From Thalassotalea eurytherma (lineage in GTDB: Bacteria; Pseudomonadota; Gammaproteobacteria; Enterobacterales; Alteromonadaceae), in contig NZ_BSSU01000006.1 in assembly GCF_030161415.1 (NCBI RefSeq), positions 1 to 64,000 on the forward strand: DNA of 64,000 bases. Direction: 5' to 3'. Shown in pieces: positions 1-9,356 of the stretch. The notes below the pieces were generated by a model, which saw only the letters and a program-made list of their open reading frames with translations, ran no database searches and was not told the DNA's origin. The position numbers and the translations under genes were made by a program. Numbering within the stretch: position 1 is the first letter of the stretch; each line of letters opens with the position of its first letter.

Positions 1-1986
1 TTCTTCTTTGGTGATATCTGGGTTGTCTTTTGTTAATTCATTTCGAATTTCTTTGAAACGCTCTAATGATATATCATCAAGGTACTGAGCGCTTCCTGAC
101 TTGTCAGCAGAGATTTGAAAGGCGTAAAGCTTATGATGGGCTATCCAATCACAGAAAATGGCTCCTAGGGCCAATTTGATGCCTGAATCGTTATCGGCAT
201 ACAAGTGAACACGGTTTGCATATTTAAGCTTTTCTTTAAGCAATGCATAGTGAGCTAACACGCTGTAAGTTTGTTGGACCAATAACCCTTTTGGTGGCAT
301 CTGTAGCTCAACATTACGCTCAGTTTCTGGTGCTTGCTCGTTAACATCATCGTCACTTAATACGTATTGTGCATAACGTCTGTAATATGGAAACTTCTCT
401 TGCTCTTTCTTTTCTCTGTGCTCTTTGTTTATTTCTTGGTAATCACTGGTAAAGTCAAAATTGACGTTAGAGACAAACACAAAGCCAGAATCATTATCCA
501 CTGTTGAGGTGTTCACTATAGGCGTAGGCTTTGGCATATCATGGTCGCCCCAGTTGCTTAGGTAGAATTGTCTATCTGAGCTTAAATTAAGCTCTCTAGT
601 GGCTACAGCATGGTCAAGCATTTGTGAGTGATAATGGTCAAACGCTAAGGCTTGCTCATAGAAAAAATTGATTTTATCGTAGATGACTTTAGCACCAATC
701 TCATACTTATCCATCATCCGATTGATAATGTCTTTGTTCATTAAATCTTTAAAGATTGTAACGTTAGTTAAATCTCGGTAATGACGGTTAGCGGGGTTTA
801 CCTTAATGGCAAATTTACTGCCACACTCCTTACAGGTTATAAGTTGAGAGCCTAATCTATCTTCTTTAACAACTTGAGTTACTGGCTTGCCACCTTTTTT
901 CAGTGGCTCTTTGATTATATGCTCAATAATGCGGTCAGGTTGAGTTTTACCATCTAATTTATAAAGCTCTGGGTGAGTGTAAATGCCTTTATCTCTATTT
1001 TTACACCTTGGCTTTTGAATACGAGTCCCGCGCCTGTTTTCAGGTGAATGCGGAATGTAATAATACCGATAACTGCTTGGTATGGCTGGTATCGCTTTAT
1101 TAGGGCAATTAGGCTCTATTGGTTCATATACCGTTGATAAACGTGTTACTTCAGCGTCAAAGCAACGGTTGTGTATCATGGTCGTGCTGTGCCCACATAG
1201 TTTACAGGTCAGCATATGCTCAGATTTATCATCACTCCACGTAAGTTTGTATTCATTTCCTAAGCCACGCTTTAGTTCTCCGTTGTCTTTATACGTTGGA
1301 TTTTTAGCTATAACACCAAAGTTTTCACACTCTGGATTTTTACAAAAATTGAGTTGCGTGTAATTTTCCGTTTCTTTGTTTTTATACGCTCTTGGGATTG
1401 ATATCGCTTTTGTTGGGGTATGCTTCTTCTGTTGAGGTGTTGACTTAAGTGGTATTTCAGTTTCATCGCGTAATTTAAAAAAGAGTTGTGCGCAAAGGGA
1501 TGAATCAAGAAATGCGCTGTGTTTAGTTCGACTCGAAATATCTATACCATATCGCAGACAAGCAGCATCTTGTCTGATTTTTCTCACGCCAATTTTTTTC
1601 TTGGCAAGCTCCATAGCACATGTCACTTCAGCGCAAATATCAGAAATCGTAGACAGGTAATTTATACGGTTTAGCTCTGCATTTAAGAACTTTAAATCAA
1701 ATGGGGCATTGTAGATAACAAGGTGGGTATCTTTAATAAATTCGATGAATTTCTCATGGATATCCTTAAAGGTGGGCATATCCACCAAATCTTCATCTAG
1801 GATTCCGTGAATTTGAAAAGCCTTCTTAACAGACTTTTTGCCTTCAGGGTTAATTTTGAGGTTAAATACATTACCTGTCGGAGTGGCACCTTCATACTCT
1901 ATGCAGGCTAGGTCGATTATTCGATGACCACCAACATGAGGGTCTAACCCTGTAGTTTCCGTATCTAAAAAGACATACTTCGTCAT
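1..1986 (-). CDS. DnaQ-like exonuclease fused to zinc-ribbon/transposase-like domains (3' end outside window)
   Basis: An open frame of 662 codons runs without a stop from ATG at 1986 (AGGAG lies 9-10 bases upstream) off the left edge. Residues 1-170 form a DEDDh 3'-5' exonuclease: DTETTG with D8 and E10, NAPFD with D97, and H156...D161 in HSAFLD. A linker leads to cysteine pairs C215/C220 with C261/C264, single C294 and C328, and C385/C388, which resemble the zinc ribbons of transposases. Residues about 470-640 contain VDNDSGFVF, NVNFDFT, PPKGLLVQQTYSVLAHY and YADNDSG. These recall the catalytic region of IS-encoded insertion-element proteins with RNase H-like folds, but that match is from memory. 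The exonuclease call is firm; the transposase call is inference. It might act in replication, repair, defence or as part of an insertion element. The C-terminus is not visible. Confidence 0.75.
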   Translation of the reverse strand, partial: MTKYVFLDTETTGLDPHVGGHRIIDLACIEYEGATPTGNVFNLKINPEGKKSVKKAFQIHGILDEDLVDMPTFKDIHEKFIEFIKDTHLVIYNAPFDLKFLNAELNRINYLSTISDICAEVTCAMELAKKKIGVRKIRQDAACLRYGIDISSRTKHSAFLDSSLCAQLFFKLRDETEIPLKSTPQQKKHTPTKAISIPRAYKNKETENYTQLNFCKNPECENFGVIAKNPTYKDNGELKRGLGNEYKLTWSDDKSEHMLTCKLCGHSTTMIHNRCFDAEVTRLSTVYEPIEPNCPNKAIPAIPSSYRYYYIPHSPENRRGTRIQKPRCKNRDKGIYTHPELYKLDGKTQPDRIIEHIIKEPLKKGGKPVTQVVKEDRLGSQLITCKECGSKFAIKVNPANRHYRDLTNVTIFKDLMNKDIINRMMDKYEIGAKVIYDKINFFYEQALAFDHYHSQMLDHAVATRELNLSSDRQFYLSNWGDHDMPKPTPIVNTSTVDNDSGFVFVSNVNFDFTSDYQEINKEHREKKEQEKFPYYRRYAQYVLSDDDVNEQAPETERNVELQMPPKGLLVQQTYSVLAHYALLKEKLKYANRVHLYADNDSGIKLALGAIFCDWIAHHKLYAFQISADKSGSAQYLDDISLERFKEIRNELTKDNPDITKEE

Positions 1987-1996
1987 TATTACCACT

Positions 1997-2016
1997 CCTA
2001 TAGGTAATATTATAGG
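1997..2016. promoter_or_regulatory. Inverted repeat over the exonuclease-fusion leader
   Basis: CCTATA-N8-TATAGG lies just upstream of the start codon at 1986 and overlaps the Shine-Dalgarno region on the minus strand. It could be a self-operator or could occlude the ribosome site. The arms are only 6 bp, so chance is possible. Confidence 0.25.
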
Positions 2017-2142
2017 AGGTTTTAGCGAGTTTTAAATAACTTATTGAAAAAACTAGCTAATCGTACAATATCTCAATGGTGTTTATCGAAGCATGCGAAT
2101 AATTGAAGAAATTTAATTGTTATTTTTCAGTGGTGAAAAACG

Positions 2143-2173
2143 AAAAAGAGCTACTATCGTAAAATAGTAGCTC
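2143..2173 (-). terminator. Rho-independent terminator of the DAHP synthase gene
   Basis: A 10-bp perfect stem (GAGCTACTAT / ATAGTAGCTC, 6-base loop) is followed on the minus strand by TTTTT. It lies about 75 bases past the stop of the minus-strand DAHP synthase gene. The rest of the 1987-2245 gap shows nothing else clear. Confidence 0.85.
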
Positions 2174-2245
2174 CGAGTTGACTCAATAGCCCGCGCCAAT
2201 AGCGAGCTTTTTTTGTCATTAGCTGAGCTAAATAATTACGTCGAA

Positions 2246-3286
2246 CTACTTAATCGCATCAGCTAGGGTAGATAAAATACGATTGGTTTCTTCGATATCT
2301 ACACATGCGTCGGTAATACTCTGGCCATATGTTAATGCTTGGTCATTCACTACTGCTTGATTACCTTCTTCAATAAAGCTTTCAATCATTACACCAAAAA
2401 TATTCGTTGCTCCTTGCGTTATTTGGTTTGCTATTGCTTGTGCTACAGTCGCTTGCTTTTTATGATCCTTACTACTGTTGCCGTGGCTACAGTCAACCAT
2501 CAACTTGTCGTTTAGCCCTGCAGTATTTAATTTGCTATGTGCGTCATCAATGTCTTCTTGATGATAGTTTGGTGCTTTACCGCCACGAAGGATGACATGT
2601 GCATATGGGTTGCCATGAGTGCGATAAATACACATTTGACCGGTTTTATTCGGTGAATATAAAACATGTGGAACACTAGACGCTTTTATTGCGTCCATCG
2701 CTATTTTTACATTTCCGTCGGTGCCATTTTTAAAGCCAACAGGGCAGCTTAATGCTGAAGCAAGTTCTCTGTGTACTTGACTTTCAGTTGTACGCGCACC
2801 AATAGCACCCCAACTGATAAGATCGGAAATATATTGGCCTGTCACCATATCTAAAAACTCTGTACCAGCGGGTAAGCCTAGCTTGTTGATATCCATCAGT
2901 AAGTTACGTGCTAAACGCAGGCCCTTGGCGACATTAAATGATTTATCTAAATCAGGATCACTAATTAAGCCTTTCCAACCAACTGTCGTACGCGGTTTTT
3001 CAAAATAAACACGCATAACAATATACAATTCATTTTTGTATTTTTGACTTAACGTTTTAAGTTGATTTGCGTAGTCAATTGCAGCTTCAGTATCGTGAAT
3101 TGAACATGGACCAACGACTACAAGTAAACGTGAATCAGTTCCTTTGATAATGTTCTCAACCGTTTTTCGGCTTTCTAAAATAAAGTCGGCAGTTTCTTGA
3201 TCTAACGGAATGTCTTGCGCAAGTTGTGCAGGTGATACCAAGTTTTCAATTAAACTGGTTCTAAGTTCGTCTGTTTTAATGGTCAT
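2246..3286 (-). CDS. aroG: 3-deoxy-7-phosphoheptulonate (DAHP) synthase, class I
   Basis: Condenses phosphoenolpyruvate with erythrose 4-phosphate, the first step of aromatic amino acid synthesis, in the cytosol. The 346-residue length is typical of the AroF/G/H family. Visible signatures are GPCSIHD at 59-65 (Cys61, metal ligand by alignment with the E. coli enzymes), RVYFEKPRTTVGWKG at about 92-106, KNGTDG at 186-191 and DCSHGNS near 265. The feedback specificity (Phe, Tyr or Trp) cannot be read with confidence, so the symbol denotes the family. It is a single-gene unit with its own terminator, a few hundred bases from ppsR/ppsA, which control supply of its substrate PEP. Confidence 0.93.
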   Translation of the reverse strand: MTIKTDELRTSLIENLVSPAQLAQDIPLDQETADFILESRKTVENIIKGTDSRLLVVVGPCSIHDTEAAIDYANQLKTLSQKYKNELYIVMRVYFEKPRTTVGWKGLISDPDLDKSFNVAKGLRLARNLLMDINKLGLPAGTEFLDMVTGQYISDLISWGAIGARTTESQVHRELASALSCPVGFKNGTDGNVKIAMDAIKASSVPHVLYSPNKTGQMCIYRTHGNPYAHVILRGGKAPNYHQEDIDDAHSKLNTAGLNDKLMVDCSHGNSSKDHKKQATVAQAIANQITQGATNIFGVMIESFIEEGNQAVVNDQALTYGQSITDACVDIEETNRILSTLADAIK

Positions 3287-3382
3287 GGGAAATTAGCCCG
3301 TAGGCTAGGAAGTAGAGATAATTAATGGCGCTTAACATAGCTAATTTACTCAGATAATACCAGTAAATTCCATTTGATAGCG

Positions 3383-3415
3383 CGAAAAAAGCAGACAATT
3401 TATCTGCTTTTTTCG
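3383..3415. terminator. Bidirectional terminator downstream of ppsR
   Basis: A perfect 13-bp inverted repeat (CGAAAAAAGCAGA / TCTGCTTTTTTCG, 7-base loop) carries A and T runs, so it can terminate on either strand. It sits in the 307-base gap 3287-3593 between the DAHP synthase start and the ppsR stop, both on the minus strand, and most simply ends the ppsR transcript. Nothing else in that gap looks like a gene. Confidence 0.75.
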
Positions 3416-3593
3416 TTATATATTATTAGCGTCTGTTGATTTTTCAGTTTGTAACTCTGTTGCCTCGAAAAAGATTAGATTCGCGGCGCTTAAAGTAATG
3501 TTTGGTTGTTCCAAATACACTTTAAGCAACAAAAAATATCGCTTTTTCAAGTCAACCCAAAGGGCTATGGCTAAAATGAAAGATCAACAGCCC

Positions 3594-4403
3594 CTAATAT
3601 TTGTGTCGTTGTAATCCTGTGATAGACAAAATTTTTGCTGAGATTTCTTCAACACTAAAGCGTGTACTGTTGATATAAGAAATTTTTTCTTTTTTATAGA
3701 GCTTTTCTACTTCCCTCAACTCCATTCTACATTGCCTTGCTGAAGCATATTTTGAGTTGGCTAACCGATTAACCCTGATATCCATTAATCGCTCAGCATC
3801 TATTGTTAGGCCGAATATTTTCTTTTTATGCGGCTTTAAGAAGTCAGGTAGCTTTAATTCATCCATGTCATCGTCGGTGAACGGATAGTTAGCTGCTTTA
3901 ATACCATATTGTAAGGCGAGGTAGAGTGATGTAGGCGTTTTCCCTGAGCGTGATACACCAACTAAAATAATATCGGCATGTGCATAGTTGCTAACGTTTG
4001 AGCCATCATCATTGGCAAGTGCGTAGTTAACAGCATCTATTCTGTGCTCGTAGCTATTTTGATTAATGCTATGCGTTCTATGTGCTTTAGGTTTTGCTTC
4101 TACGCCTAGGTGTTTTTCTAACGGTGAAACAAAATGTTCGAGGAAGTTATAAATAATGCCATCGCAACTATCGATAATCATTCTTATTTCAGGGTTAACA
4201 AAGGTGTGGAAGACTAAAGGCTTTTCACCCGTTCGCTTGTATACGTCATTAATCGCTTGCTTGGCTTGTTCTGCTTTTTCAATATTCTCAATAAAGGAAA
4301 TGGTTTGGTGCTTAAAGTCCACCGGGAAAAGGGAAAGTAGAGCGTGACCAAAAACCTCAGAGGTAATCGCTGTACCGTCAGAAATATAAAACGCAGTGCG
4401 CAT
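3594..4403 (-). CDS. ppsR: PEP synthase regulatory protein (kinase/pyrophosphorylase)
   Basis: This DUF299-family enzyme inactivates PEP synthase by ADP-dependent phosphorylation of a threonine and reactivates it by Pi-dependent dephosphorylation. The protein has 269 residues, normal for PpsR. The P-loop-like nucleotide motif GVSRSGKT is at 149-156, and the N-terminal [12 protein letters not shown] is typical of the family. It is divergent from ppsA, its expected target, across a 181-base shared control region, which strongly supports the assignment. ATG at 4403 gives the family-typical N-terminus. Confidence 0.95.
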   Translation of the reverse strand: MRTAFYISDGTAITSEVFGHALLSLFPVDFKHQTISFIENIEKAEQAKQAINDVYKRTGEKPLVFHTFVNPEIRMIIDSCDGIIYNFLEHFVSPLEKHLGVEAKPKAHRTHSINQNSYEHRIDAVNYALANDDGSNVSNYAHADIILVGVSRSGKTPTSLYLALQYGIKAANYPFTDDDMDELKLPDFLKPHKKKIFGLTIDAERLMDIRVNRLANSKYASARQCRMELREVEKLYKKEKISYINSTRFSVEEISAKILSITGLQRHKY

Positions 4404-4511
4404 GAACCTTCCTTTTTGTAATCTAGTATGAAAACTTACAAATATTCTTTTAGTTTGTGTTAATTGCAGTGTAGAATGTTGGCCAATTGAAATAAAGCGC
4501 AGTTTTGAATT

Positions 4512-4552
4512 TATTCGAATATCTTTGATTTACACCAAAAGGTATTCGAATA
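4512..4552. promoter_or_regulatory. Twin palindromic operators in the ppsR-ppsA intergenic region
   Basis: The perfect 10-bp palindrome TATTCGAATA occurs twice, at 4512-4521 and 4543-4552. The centres are 31 bp apart, close to three helical turns. The flanks extend symmetry to a 14-bp inverted repeat (AATTTATTCGAATA ... TATTCGAATAAATT). The pair lies just upstream of the ppsA Shine-Dalgarno at 4573. Identity, spacing and position point to cooperative binding of a dimeric repressor or activator. It does not match the Cra or HexR consensus as I know them. Confidence 0.6.
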
Positions 4553-4584
4553 AATTTAATTTAATTCCTTATGGAGAGATTGCT

Positions 4585-6960
4585 GTGCAAGAAAACGTAC
4601 TTTGGTATGAAGAGTTAGGTATGAATGATGTAGACCGTGTAGGCGGTAAAAATGCATCATTGGGTGAAATGATTTCTAACCTAGCTAATGTAGGCGTACA
4701 AGTACCTGGTGGCTTTGCTACAACGGCCTTTGCTTTTAATGAATTTTTAGAGCAAAGTGGTTTAAACGACAAAATTTATCAACTTCTAGATACATTAGAT
4801 GTGAGTGACATTAATGCATTAGGTGAATGTGGCAGCACGATTCGTCAATGGATTATCGACACACCTTTCTTACCTCAAATGCAAGCTGACATTGAAGCTG
4901 CATACCAACAACTGGCCGGTAACTTTACCGAAGATGCTTCTTTTGCTGTACGTTCGTCAGCAACTGCAGAAGATATGCCAGACGCTTCATTTGCTGGCCA
5001 GCAAGAAACTTTCCTAAATGTTCGCGGCTTAGATGCTGTAATGGTCGCCATTAAACATGTATTTGCCTCGCTATTTAATGACCGCGCTATTTCTTACCGT
5101 GTACACCAAGGATATGATCACCGTGGTGTAGCATTATCGGCTGGTATTCAGCGTATGGTACGTTCAGATATTGCTTCTTCAGGTGTCATGTTCTCTATTG
5201 ATACTGAATCAGGCTTTGAAGATGTCGTTTTTGTAACATCAAGCTATGGTTTAGGTGAAATGGTTGTGCAAGGCGCTGTTAACCCAGATGAGTTTTATGT
5301 GCACAAGCCAACCCTTGAAAAAGGTAACCCTTCTGTTGTTCGTCGTAACCTGGGCTCTAAGGCCATTAAAATGGTTTATGCCGATACCCAAGAGCATGGA
5401 AAACAAGTTGAAATTGTTGATATTGAAGAAGCACAGTCTAACCAGTTTTCTTTAACCGATGATGAAGTTCAAGAGCTTGCAAAACAAGCTGTTATTATTG
5501 AAAAACACTACCAACGTCCGATGGATATTGAGTGGGCTAAAGACGGTTTAGATGGCAAGTTATATATCGTGCAAGCTCGTCCAGAAACCGTGCGTAGTCG
5601 TGAAAATGCTAACGTTATGGAACAATTCCAATTACAAGACAGTGCCGATGTTATCTGTGAAGGCCGTTCAATTGGCCATAAAATTGGTGCTGGTAAGGCA
5701 AAAGTGCTTGCGTCATTAGATGAAATGGACAAAATTCAGCCTGGTGACGTGCTCGTTACCGACATGACCGACCCAGATTGGGAACCGATCATGAAACGCG
5801 CATCAGCGATTGTCACAAATCGTGGTGGCCGTACCTGTCACGCGGCTATTATCGCACGTGAAATGGGTATTCCTGCAGTGGTTGGTTGTGGTGACGCAAC
5901 ATCACGTATTAACAATGACGATGAAGTGACGGTGTCTTGTGCCGAAGGTGATACCGGCTTTATCTATGATGGAAAATTAGAATTTAGTGTAACGACTTCT
6001 GAAGTTGATCATATGCCTGACTTACCACTGAAGATAATGATGAACGTTGGTAACCCAGACAGAGCATTTGCTTTTGCCAAACTACCACATGCTGGCGTTG
6101 GTTTAGCGCGTTTAGAGTTTATCATTAACAAAATGATTGGTATTCATCCTAAAGCATTACTTAACTTTGATGCTCAAGAAGCTGATCTGAAAGAAGAAAT
6201 TAACGATATTATTGCTGGCTATGAAAACCCAGTAGAGTTCTATATTGCAAAACTTACTGAAGGTATTTCAACACTTGCTTGTGCTTACGCACCTGAAAAA
6301 GTGATTGTTCGTATGTCTGACTTCAAATCTAATGAATACGCTAACTTAGTTGGCGGTGATGTATTTGAACCGGATGAAGAAAACCCGATGATTGGTTACC
6401 GTGGTGCTTCGCGTTATATTTCAGAAGATTTCCGTGAGTGTTTTGCACTAGAATGTGAAGCAATTAAGCGTGTGCGCAACGAGATGGGTTTAACGAATGT
6501 TGAAATTATGATCCCATTTGTTCGAACACTTGAAGAAGCTGAACAGGTTATTGAAATCTTAGCAGAAAATGGTTTAAAACGTGGTGAAAACGGTTTACGT
6601 ATCATTATGATGTGTGAATTACCGTCTAACGCGTTATTAGCAGATCAATTCTTAGATCATTTCGACGGCTTCTCTATTGGCTCAAATGACTTAACTCAGT
6701 TAACGCTTGGTCTCGATCGTGATTCTGGATTGATTGCGCATTTATTTGATGAGCGTAACCCTGCGATTAAAGTGCTACTTTCTATGGCGATTAAAGCCTG
6801 TAAAGCGCGCGGTAAATATGTAGGTATCTGTGGCCAAGGCCCATCAGATCATGCTGATTTTGCTCACTGGTTAGTAGAGCAGGGTATTGAAAGCGTTTCG
6901 CTTAATCCTGACACTGTGCTTCCAACATGGTTATATTTAGCTGAACAATATAACAAATAG
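4585..6960 (+). CDS. ppsA: Phosphoenolpyruvate synthase
   Basis: Converts pyruvate and ATP to PEP, AMP and Pi for gluconeogenesis. I place the start at GTG 4585, preceded by GGAGAG at 4573-4578. This gives 791 residues, close to the 792 of E. coli PpsA, and the expected N-terminus [20 protein letters not shown]. An in-frame ATG at 4525 would add 20 unmatched residues and lies between the operators. The N-terminal ATP-binding domain comes first, then the swivelling domain with catalytic His419 in GGRTCHAA, then the C-terminal PEP/pyruvate barrel ending with [10 protein letters not shown]. It is followed by a strong terminator and probably transcribed alone. Confidence 0.96.
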   Translation: MQENVLWYEELGMNDVDRVGGKNASLGEMISNLANVGVQVPGGFATTAFAFNEFLEQSGLNDKIYQLLDTLDVSDINALGECGSTIRQWIIDTPFLPQMQADIEAAYQQLAGNFTEDASFAVRSSATAEDMPDASFAGQQETFLNVRGLDAVMVAIKHVFASLFNDRAISYRVHQGYDHRGVALSAGIQRMVRSDIASSGVMFSIDTESGFEDVVFVTSSYGLGEMVVQGAVNPDEFYVHKPTLEKGNPSVVRRNLGSKAIKMVYADTQEHGKQVEIVDIEEAQSNQFSLTDDEVQELAKQAVIIEKHYQRPMDIEWAKDGLDGKLYIVQARPETVRSRENANVMEQFQLQDSADVICEGRSIGHKIGAGKAKVLASLDEMDKIQPGDVLVTDMTDPDWEPIMKRASAIVTNRGGRTCHAAIIAREMGIPAVVGCGDATSRINNDDEVTVSCAEGDTGFIYDGKLEFSVTTSEVDHMPDLPLKIMMNVGNPDRAFAFAKLPHAGVGLARLEFIINKMIGIHPKALLNFDAQEADLKEEINDIIAGYENPVEFYIAKLTEGISTLACAYAPEKVIVRMSDFKSNEYANLVGGDVFEPDEENPMIGYRGASRYISEDFRECFALECEAIKRVRNEMGLTNVEIMIPFVRTLEEAEQVIEILAENGLKRGENGLRIIMMCELPSNALLADQFLDHFDGFSIGSNDLTQLTLGLDRDSGLIAHLFDERNPAIKVLLSMAIKACKARGKYVGICGQGPSDHADFAHWLVEQGIESVSLNPDTVLPTWLYLAEQYNK

Positions 6961-6981
6961 GTTTATGCCTAAACCCGTTTG

Positions 6982-7010
6982 AAAAAAGAGGCCGAACAGC
7001 CTCTTTTTTT
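6982..7010 (+). terminator. Terminator of ppsA
   Basis: A stem of AGAGGC/GCCTCT, extended by A and T runs, with a 6-base loop and then seven T. It begins 22 bases after the ppsA stop. Confidence 0.9.
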
Positions 7011-7119
7011 ATGCTTTTATTCATACCATTCCCTAATGTTTTTCACATTGTTCCTGTAGATTCTCATTTTAAAATTTACATCAGTAAAAGTGACTTTCTA
7101 CGTTAAATTAGGGAGAGGT

Positions 7120-7737
7120 ATTGAAAGAAAACTGCAGTATTACGTGATAGCGTTATTTGTTGCATTGATTTATTTACCAAGTGCGTAAGCAGGCTTGATC
7201 TATTTTGATGATAGAGATGCTTTTGAGTTAGCCCTTAACAGTCAAATTGCGACTGAACGATTTGGTGATGGCGTTGAGTCAGAAGATTTTGTGATTACAC
7301 GTGGTAATCGAGGCATTTACTCAACTTCAAGCTTAAATAGTGATGATGAGACTTTAGCTGTAACGGCTAGAGAGCGCAGTACATTATTGATAACATTTAA
7401 TTATGAAGTGTTTGCCATTGGTTTTGATTTTAACCAATTAAACGTGAGTAGCTTAAACTATTTTGATAGTGCAGGGCATGAAGCAATAAATGCATTGTTA
7501 GCGACAGAGCAATGGGATGCGAGTGCTTTCTTTGGGGTAATAAGTGATACGGCGATTACGTCATTTTCACTAGTAGGCTCTGGCACTTCTAAGAACCTAT
7601 ACGGGTTTGATGATTTTAGTTATACCGCTAATCCGGTGTCAGTTAACGAGCCAACCACCCTATATTTAATGTGCTTTGCCGTCATTGCTATGCTATTGCT
7701 TGCAAGTCGCAAACGTATTAAGCAAATGTTAGTGTAG
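7120..7737 (+). pseudogene. PEP-CTERM-like exported protein, broken by an in-frame stop
   Basis: A continuous frame encodes a signal-peptide-like start (basic ERK, then a hydrophobic stretch YVIALFVALIYLPSA), then TAA at 7186-7188, then about 180 residues. The stop falls at the expected signal cleavage site. The body ends with a PEP-CTERM-like tail: NEPTTL, a hydrophobic segment (YLMCFAVIAMLLLA) and basic SRKRIK, which would be an exosortase sorting signal. The start is also damaged: GGGAGAGG precedes ATT rather than ATG, so a point mutation or lost base is likely. Internal translation from TTG 7195 would lack export. It is a recent pseudogene, or carries sequence errors; body function unknown. 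Confidence 0.65.
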
Positions 7738-7779
7738 GTATAAGCATATAAAACCTGCGTATGCTTGGTTGATTAGTTA

Positions 7780-7810
7780 AAGGCTAACAAAGTGATGTTA
7801 GCCTTTTTTA
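7780..7810. terminator. Terminator between the PEP-CTERM remnant and the XRE gene
   Basis: AAGGCTAAC / GTTAGCCTT stem with an 8-base loop, followed by T6 on the plus strand. It lies between convergent genes and may serve both. Confidence 0.8.
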
Positions 7811-7823
7811 TCTCTATTTTTGG

Positions 7824-8183
7824 TTAGCTGCGCTTTAATTTTGAAAGTAAGTTTTTAGCGTGTTTAATCGCTTTTCTTTCGATAGACAGTAACTGCGTTG
7901 AATCGTTATCATCGATGAGCTCCTTTACCTGCTCAAGCGCCTTTTTTTCTAATTGTGTTAATGGTAATTCGTTGCTTTTATTCTCTATATGTACGGTCAT
8001 CATGAGTTCCTTTTGCAAAGTTGAAGTAGATTCTGCAAACACAGCAGCAAGACATTTTAGCGTTTCAGCGCCGACTTTTTCCCCACGCTCTACACGTTGA
8101 ATCGTTCTTGTACTTAAGCCTGAGTGAAGGGAAAGGTCTTCTTGTGTCCAACCTTTAGCCATTCGACGCTGTTTGATACTCAT
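7824..8183 (-). CDS. XRE-family helix-turn-helix regulator
   Basis: A 119-residue cytosolic protein. Residues 2-60 form a lambda-repressor-like HTH: RRMAKGWTQEDLSLHSGLSTRTIQRVERGEKVGAETLKCLA. A charged, helix-rich C-terminal half (EKKALEQVKELI...ERKAIKHAKNLLSKLKR) may form a coiled coil for dimerisation. It resembles short HTH proteins often found near membrane or stress genes, but no target is evident. Its flanks are two broken genes, the PEP-CTERM and VOC remnants, while this frame is intact. Confidence 0.8.
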   Translation of the reverse strand: MSIKQRRMAKGWTQEDLSLHSGLSTRTIQRVERGEKVGAETLKCLAAVFAESTSTLQKELMMTVHIENKSNELPLTQLEKKALEQVKELIDDNDSTQLLSIERKAIKHAKNLLSKLKRS

Positions 8184-8293
8184 TCATTTTCCTTTTGCTG
8201 TGCTAGTGGAAAGTTATGGCACAAGCCTTCCTGTAGATACACGACAATTTCCCGCCAGCAGGTTAATTGGCTATCACGCAACGGTTCAACCTG

Positions 8294-8677
8294 CTATTTT
8301 TTGTAGAGTTCTAATGGCAGATTATCTGGATCAGAAAAAAAGGTAAACTTTTTACCGGTATATTCATCGATGCGTATTGGTTCAACGTTTACCTTTTTAG
8401 CGAGAAGATAGCGCTTGACCGATTCAATGCACTCGACACTAAACGCTAAATGTCTTAACCCTTGTGCTTCTGGATAACTGGGGCGTTGCGGTGAATTAGG
8501 AAATGAAAAAAGTTCTATTTGATGGCCACTAGGTAATTCAAGATCAAGCTTGTACGAGTTTCGTTCTTTTCTGTATTATTCACTTTTTATCGTTAACCCT
8601 AATATATCAACATAGAATCGTTTTGAAATTTCATAGTTTGAACAAATGATGGCAACATGGTGAATGTCATTAAACAT
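8294..8677 (-). pseudogene. YaeR-like VOC (glyoxalase-fold) protein with one in-frame stop
   Basis: Reading from ATG 8677 gives an N-terminus like E. coli YaeR (HHVAIICSNYEISKRFYVDILG), then TAA at 8576-8578, then an intact remainder. That remainder includes IELFSFPNSPQRPSYPEA, GLRHLAFSVE and KKFTFFSDPDNLPLELY, ending at TAG 8294-8296. Total length of 127 codons matches the family. Only the one codon, in the loop after TIKSE, breaks it, so the lesion is recent or a sequencing error. YaeR-type proteins are metal-binding VOC proteins of uncertain function. The 8184-8293 stretch beside it holds nothing recognisable. Confidence 0.8.
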
Positions 8678-8687
8678 TGTTGAGTAC

Positions 8688-9305
8688 TTAGTTAGTTATC
8701 TTTTGAGCGATTATAACAACGTGCTTTTCTGGATATTGATCAATATCGACATGCTTTATCTTTAAACCCTTTGCTAAAAGAACTTCCAGCGTTCTATTGA
8801 TACCGATTGAGCTATAGTAAAAAGACGCATTATGCCATTGATCTTCATGCTCTCCTTCGGCGTCGCCAAGGGTAAACATCATCACACCACTTTCGCTTAA
8901 GCAATCGCACAACCGATTAAGAACCGGTTGATGCTGATCCAACGGTAAATGAAATAAGCTATCCCATGCGTAAATAAAGTCGTACTGCTTATCAGGTATC
9001 CAGGTACAGATGTTTTGTTGATGAAAACTATGTTCGGGGTGATTTTTTTTTGCTAAAGCGATCATCTTTGATGAAACGTCTAACCCGGTGACTTGGTAAT
9101 TACGCTTATTAAGTATGTTGATAAATCGACCACCAGCACCGCATCCAATATCTAAGGCGTTACCTTCTGGAGGAACAAAGTTTAGTGCGTGGTTAAACTG
9201 GGTAACGCCGTAATTCGAATCTAAATGCCGGTCGTTCCACCATGTTGCGATTTTATCGTATAGCCTACCTAATACGTTTGGGTCTTTAGACATAGGTTGT
9301 TTCAA
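8688..9305 (-). CDS. Class I SAM-dependent methyltransferase
   Basis: A 205-residue protein with a Rossmann methyltransferase core: motif I ALDIGCGAGGRF at about 51-62, an acidic LDVSS end of strand 2 near 75-79, and FIYAWDSLFHLPLDQ as the motif IV region. The N-terminus KIATWWNDRHLDSNYG resembles small ubiquinone/tellurite-type methyltransferases, but no substrate can be assigned. It lies just upstream of the VOC remnant on the same strand and may once have been cotranscribed with it. Confidence 0.85.
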   Translation of the reverse strand: MKQPMSKDPNVLGRLYDKIATWWNDRHLDSNYGVTQFNHALNFVPPEGNALDIGCGAGGRFINILNKRNYQVTGLDVSSKMIALAKKNHPEHSFHQQNICTWIPDKQYDFIYAWDSLFHLPLDQHQPVLNRLCDCLSESGVMMFTLGDAEGEHEDQWHNASFYYSSIGINRTLEVLLAKGLKIKHVDIDQYPEKHVVIIAQKITN

Positions 9306-9356
9306 TTGTTATGAGTGTGTGGGAGGTTGCAGGTTATCTTCATTAACGTTAGACGG

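Noticed and set aside
1082-1363. Plus-strand 93-codon frame
   Set aside because: It is antisense to the exonuclease fusion, has no ribosome site or domain, and is a shadow.
4525-4584. Upstream ATG start for ppsA adding 20 residues
   Set aside because: It lies between the operator palindromes, has no ribosome site and no match to PpsA N-termini; GTG 4585 follows GGAGAG and matches the family.
7186-8578. Programmed stop-codon read-through or recoding at the two TAA codons
   Set aside because: No recoding signal is visible, neighbours use TAA as a normal stop, and loss of a start in one gene points to decay instead.
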